A DNA stretch of 64,000 nucleotides from Tulasnella sp. 424. Its lineage: Eukaryota > Basidiomycota > Agaricomycetes > Cantharellales > Tulasnellaceae. Below the pieces are notes generated by a model. That model saw only the letters and a program-made list of their open reading frames with translations, did no database searches and was not told where the DNA came from. This document shows positions 58,946 to 64,000 of the stretch, in pieces (the first letter of the stretch is position 1; every line of letters starts with the position of its first letter). The stretch covers positions 1 to 64,000 of the forward strand of contig WSUB01000181.1 of the NCBI GenBank assembly GCA_019633425.1, given 5' to 3'. The position numbers were made by a program, and so were the translations under genes.

Positions 58946-61900
58946 TCAATGCAACGAGTCGAGCCGGATTTGGGAGATGACTCGAGAGACATCATCCATG
59001 ACGGATGCATCGGCGTCGTGATCTGCCTCGGCGACAGGTTGTTCAATGGCGGAGGAGAGAGAAAGGGAAGAAGAAGACGACGAGAGAGAGACCTGGGTCC
59101 TCGGTCGGCTGTAACTTAGGTGGTGTTGATGTCCATAAGAAGGAAGGCTATAGGTTGCGTTGGGGAACGAGTAGTGGTTCTGGTGCGTGTAGTGGGCCGC
59201 ATGAGGATGACCGTTGTGAGACGAAGCTGCTGGGCCATTCACGGAAGGGAAGGACGGGGTACTGGCGGACGCAGATGTGGGCGAGGAAGGGTTGGTGGAG
59301 TCGACGGGGGATGGCACTCGGACTGCGCTGAGCCTTTCCGGACGGGAGAGGGACGTCAAGTCGAGGCTTTGAGCTCGGTTGGTGAGGGAACGTTGCTTGT
59401 TCTGGTCCTTCAACTTCTCTTGAAGGCGCCCATCCGAGCCTCGTTTGAATGCTTCGTCAGAGTGCTCACGGAAACCAGGTAGGAATGAGATTGAAGGAGC
59501 GTGACGCTAGTGAATGAGGTTGATCAGCCACATCATCTCGCGCGCGATAGGCTTGAAAAACTTACGATACGGAGTGGGGGTCGGTAATACTCGTTTCCTT
59601 CCTGTGAAGGTGCCTGGAAACCAGCATCATCTTGCTCGTCGTGCTCAGGGAGCTTGTAGACCTGGGACGGCGAGTGAGAATGTGAATGAGAGTTGAAGAG
59701 AGCTTTCACGTCAGGAGAGGACGTGGCCATGCGGATGCGTCTGCTTAGAAGCGTTCGATGGGAGTCTGCAAGCACTCATAATCAGTATGGCAATTCCGCG
59801 TGCGATTCCAAAAATCTTACCTGAACTAGCAGTCGACAGCAGCTTGCTATTGAAGTGAGGGAAGGCATCTGCGAAAGAGTCGGCGCGCCTGTGCTTGAAA
59901 TCCGAAATACCATTCCCAAGACCCGTGCCGACACGACTCGAGGTTGCAGCTGGCCCGTTGCCCAGGCTGCCCGACAAACTATACGAGCTGGAAGGACTGA
60001 CACCAGCGGGAGGAATGGAAGGCGCACCGATCAGGACTCCTTTCGACGCCAGGAAGGTTTCCAGAGCGTCTCGAGCTGTGGCCAATAGGTCGCTATTGCT
60101 CCTCTGGCATCGGAACTTGAACGTGGCAACTGGAGCATCGTCGGTTGATATGGACGAGATCGATGACGTCGACTGCGATTTGTGAGACATGATGCTACCG
60201 GCTCCATTGCCGTTGCCGCGTCGAAGGGCGTCTCGAGATGACGTGAGGGTAGTACCGCCGGACGAGGGGGGTAATCTTGGGATAATAACAACCTGGTAAT
60301 CCCTTTTGATGCGTTCGGAAAACGCTACGAAATCTTGCGACATGAGGATAGAAGGCAGGTCCGGGTGATTGGGCATGTTCATGTCAGCCTCGAAAGGAAC
60401 GTGATCTTGCAGTCTAGCGGCGGCGATATGAACTTGACTCTCGGGCCCGTAGATTGTGACGACATCTGGAAACGTGATAAGTTGAGGATCGAGGTATAGC
60501 ATCAAGCTCTGTAAGAAACAACATACCCGACGCCGCTTCTTTGTCCGGGAAGCGCTACATTCCAAAAGCGTGTCAAAGGCGCTCAACAGCATGCGATCAA
60601 CCAAGTCGACATACCACTTTCGATCCTGTCTTGGACTCGATGTCTTTGATGAAAATGCCCTTCTCTCCTTGAAGGATCCTGTGGTACCTTCGAGGGATGG
60701 GAACGGTCTCGTATGTGTAGTCCTTGTCCTACATCCAACGAAAGTTTAGCTATGAACCATCGCCGTTTCCGTCATTCTCAACGTACCTTGGGGTTGACCA
60801 TTTCCAACACAGCGGACTTCAAGTTGTCCAGATTGATCGCGTTCTTCGCTGGCGTGCGGGCAACGACGTTATCCTCGGCATCACCCAAAGCTAGAGCCGA
60901 GACTCCTTCCGAATCGTCGGAAGCGTTGGGACCGCCGGGAGATTTCGCAGTGGCACCGTCGTCGAGGTCCTCTCCCGCTCGGGGCGGTACCGCGCCAGCA
61001 CTCCCATTGAAGAACTTGACAAAGACGCCGTACTTTTTCATAATCCTCTGAATTGTCCTCCCTCCGACTCCGATGATTCGCTTGTGATAGCTCTCGGGGA
61101 CATGGAAGCTAATCTCGGCTGGCAGCTCTTCAAGCAGCATATTCAAGCCTTGAAGTGACTCGGCAAGCGTGGAACCGGAGAGGGTGATGAGGAAATTGGT
61201 GACGGAATTGATCGCGGACGAAGTAGGCAGCGCCGAGGGCGGGGACATGCCTTGTGGGGAAGGCTGAGAGCCTGGATAGGCCGAGGTTGGTGTTGTGGGA
61301 GAGTTGGGGTTCGGTGTCGCTTGCTGGATCGAGATGGAAGGGGACGTTTGAAGAGGGGGACCGAAGCCGCCGCCGCCGCCGCCGGTGTTGGGGGTCGATA
61401 TAAACGCCGGTTGAGGGGGGGTCGGTCCATGCGTTCCAGGTTTTGTTGGAGAAGGGGGACCAGATCTCGCACTATGGACCGATAAATTGCTCCCGGTGCT
61501 TGTGCTCGGTGACAACATTGAAGATCCTGACGATGGGATAGGAGGACTTGCGGTCAAGGTTTCGAAGCGAATGCGACAGCCAGTCAGCTGCATGATCTTG
61601 TTGATTTTGCCGTTCTTCTTGCCAGAAATGAAATCCCTGTGCTCGTTGGCGAGTTCAAGTTGGAAGCGAATTTCGTGGTGGAAGGTCTAGTCGCCAAGCG
61701 CATCAGTCATCGATACAAGTCGCGTGGTCACTTTCACTCACCTTGACGATGCCGATCTCTCCTACGGATGCCACACCACGCCGGACGTCTTGTTCTCCGC
61801 CATAGAACTCGAAGCAATTGTCTCTGAAAACGATCTCTGATCCGCCTCCGGTCATGAGAGCCAGGTGCTTCAGAAGAGGTGGGATTTGCGTCGGGTTTAT

Positions 61901-63673
61901 CGTAGTAGAAGGGAGCAATAAGTTGAAGTGGGTCGGCAAGAGGTAGAACTGGGCTGAGAGGTGATGGGTGGCCTAAGAAACCGAAATCAGCGAGGGACCC
62001 TTGCTGGTTGGTGCAGGACACTGACCAGCAACATGATCGCTCGAATAGAACGGTGAATGTTGACTCGCTCGTCGCCGTATATGCTGACCACGCTTGTCTG
62101 ACTACCCAAGGGAGGGAATTCCAGATATGTCGCATTATCGGACATGATGGTTTTGAGCTCCTCAAGGCGTTCGGTGAGCATCCAATCGAGTTTGCGAGGT
62201 AGGATCGCACAGTCCCTCGAGAATACGGCTTTGCCCTAAAGACGTTCAGGTTAAGCTGGGTGATCGGAGGGAGGAGCGCACAATCTTCCTACCTTTGTGT
62301 GAGAGAGCTGAAAGAGCATATCCCTAGCTCTCTGGACGCCAAAGAACTCGCCCGTGATCCAAATGACATTCTCGTTTCTCCTGCCTGTGGGTTGAGGCGG
62401 CATCGCAGAGCTGCCTCCGATCATACCCTTGAGCTGTTCGGGCATGTAGATATTTGTGGCCGTCTCTTCCTGAATGCTCTGAATTGTGGCGCGTTTCCGT
62501 CCGGCAATAATTGGATGCAGCTTGTAATCGATCTCAATTGCCTCGGAATGTAGCCCTGCGAGTTCATCAAGCATGACCAACAGACGGACTTTGGCGACGC
62601 TCGGGGAGGTGGAGGAACCGGTCACGACGATGTGACACATGGGTTCAGGTTCAAGCGCCGTCGCCGTAGCCATGCTCCCGCCGGTGCTGTGGGTGGGAAT
62701 TGTAGTAGAGAGCGAGCCGGGCGCAGCTGAAAATGAGCTGGATGGGAAAGGGTTGATTGGGAATGGGGTGGACGATGTACCCCCATTGTGACGGAGTGCC
62801 GGACTGGGAAGAACGCCTGAAGCAGGGGAGTTGTTTGAGGAAGGATTGACGACGGCGATGTGAGCCAGAGTTTGGGAAGCAACTTCATCGAGACGGCGAC
62901 GGACGGCGGGTTTGAGGGAGGGTTGGGAGAGCGGGGACGGGGCGTCGAGGATCTCGGAGCGCGGGATTGGAATTGACGTGCGCGTCTAGGAAGGGAAGAG
63001 AAAGGGTTAGCGCATGCGAGTCCGGTGCGAAGAGTGCTCCGAGGATCAGCTGGAAAGAAAGGGAAAGATCGGAAATGACCAAAGAGGAAGGTCATCTCTC
63101 TCTGTGGCGATTGGACGGTCTGGCCCAGGTGGCGGATATGCTGCGCCCGGCGGTGAAAAAAAATTCTCAACGCCATCGCGCCGTCCACGATCCAACGCGA
63201 CGAAGAGCGAAAGATGGGACGGATGCAGTGCGCAGATGCAGAATCCCGCATCAGCGATGATCCAGTTGCATGGGGCATTTCGATCTGGACGGCAAGGCGT
63301 CGCCAGCTGGTGGACAAAAAGAGAAAGAAACCACCGAAGGGGAGAAAGATGATGTACTGACCACGACTGGACACTCTCTGAGCAAGAAACCTCTCGCTGC
63401 GAGAACGCTTGCGTATGCTCCTGTGATCATGAAACCGAAAGCCTTGGGGGCAGCCGAGGCATTTTCGTCCTGGAGTGCTGTACCGGGTTGAATGGGTGGC
63501 TGGACCTGCCAGAAGGTGACGTTGACCTGGAACTGAGCGATGGCAGTCATACAAAGGCCGTGAACGGCTTCAAAGGATGGGCCGTCGTTGGGGCCATCGA
63601 CGAGGTATAGACCAGGGATTTGTGAATTTTGTTCTGGACGGGGGTAGACGAAGGTGACTGTGTACACGTCCAT
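58946..63673 (-). CDS. Multi-KH-domain RNA-binding protein
   Basis: A ~1297-aa cytoplasmic-type RNA-binding protein. Exons: 63673-63362, 62985-62293, 62235-62026, 61972-61742, 61686-60787, 60728-60615, 60554-60527, 60465-59821, 59765-59566, 59506-58946; all joins are in phase. Several KH modules are visible: HPIIAGRKRATIQSIQEET, FISGKKNGKINKIMQLTGC, RIIGVGGRTIQRIMKKYG (the classic GxxG loop) and HRILQGEKGIFIKDIESKTG. Degenerate KH-like segments lie between them. The middle and C-terminus are Ser/Pro/Gly-rich with a poly-Gly run and a His/Ser-rich stretch. KH arrays of this kind (vigilin/Scp160, Bicaudal-C-like) bind mRNAs and influence their translation or localisation; the exact orthologue is not determined. 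Intron 1 is 376 nt, far longer than any other here. TRTSIPIPRSEILD after the splice suits the family. Confidence 0.85.
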
Positions 63674-64000
63674 AGCTTGGAAAGAAAGAAGAAGTAGTGG
63701 GTATTGGAAAGAACAATGTTGAAGAAGAAGTTGGTGATGCTGAAGGGTATCCTAACGTTGAGGGTATAGAGAGGATGAAGAGTGTTGATTGTGGAACGGT
63801 GGACGCTATTTGACCTGACATGATGTTCGACTTTCGACTGACACCCCCTCCACCAATATGACGTGACCCCTCCTTCATTGGGCTCCCTCCGAATCCCTTA
63901 TGTCTTGCGGAATGTTGGTGGAACCATTTCGCTCGCAGATCTCGAACGGGTTCATAGGAACGACTCGACGTCATCATCATCGGAATTACAGAACTTTACA
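63674..64000. other. Upstream region of the KH gene, to the window edge
   Basis: Promoter and leader region of the minus-strand KH gene. Open frames here are not convincing, and nothing else is supported. Confidence 0.5.

Overview
The window is fungal nuclear DNA and almost certainly from an agaricomycete basidiomycete. Every large gene is cut by many 45-80 nt GT-AG introns, intergenic gaps are short, genes lie on both strands, and the left edge carries the 3' end of a Ty1/copia retrotransposon. There is no bacterial operon structure and no CRISPR array.

Positions 1-26,220 hold accessory DNA. A copia 3' end with its LTR borders a tandem array of seven cytochrome P450 genes. Six are on the plus strand (starts at 1816, 5352, 8166, 16801, 20465 and 24008) and one is inverted (13515-15633). 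All seven have the same 11-exon structure. Exons 2, 3, 5, 7, 8 and 9 are 201, 187, 116, 14, 190 and 82 nt in every copy, and exon 4 is 143 nt in six copies. The 14-nt exon 7 encodes the oxygen-binding I-helix motif. By exon length and I-helix sequence the copies form three groups: P450-1 with 6, P450-2 with 3 and 4, and P450-5 with 7. P450-6 has two frameshifts and is a pseudogene in this sequence. P450-2 has a damaged splice donor. Several introns use GC instead of GT donors. One small coiled-coil gene (10,761-11,532) sits in the array. I see no polyketide synthase, NRPS, terpene synthase or transporter here, so the array looks like a lineage-specific P450 expansion rather than a complete biosynthetic cluster. 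Three pairs of diverged intergenic repeats flank or separate the P450s.

Positions 27,000-64,000 are mostly conserved housekeeping genes: a small secreted protein (-), an Mpv17/PMP22-family membrane protein (+), the splicing factor PRP17/CDC40 (+), a large one-TM hypothetical protein (+), an F-box protein (+), a short hypothetical protein (-), a Rad9/Crb2/53BP1-type checkpoint mediator with Tudor and BRCT domains (-), a Ser/Pro-rich hypothetical protein (-), a SNF2-family ATPase (-), an aquaporin/aquaglyceroporin (-), the replication factor CDC45 (+) and a multi-KH RNA-binding protein (-). Several act in genome maintenance (Rad9-like, SNF2, CDC45), but nothing shows that their adjacency is functional.

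Gene models were built by hand from splice-site consensus, reading-frame continuity and family motifs. Exon boundaries are inferences. Weak ones are flagged in the entries.
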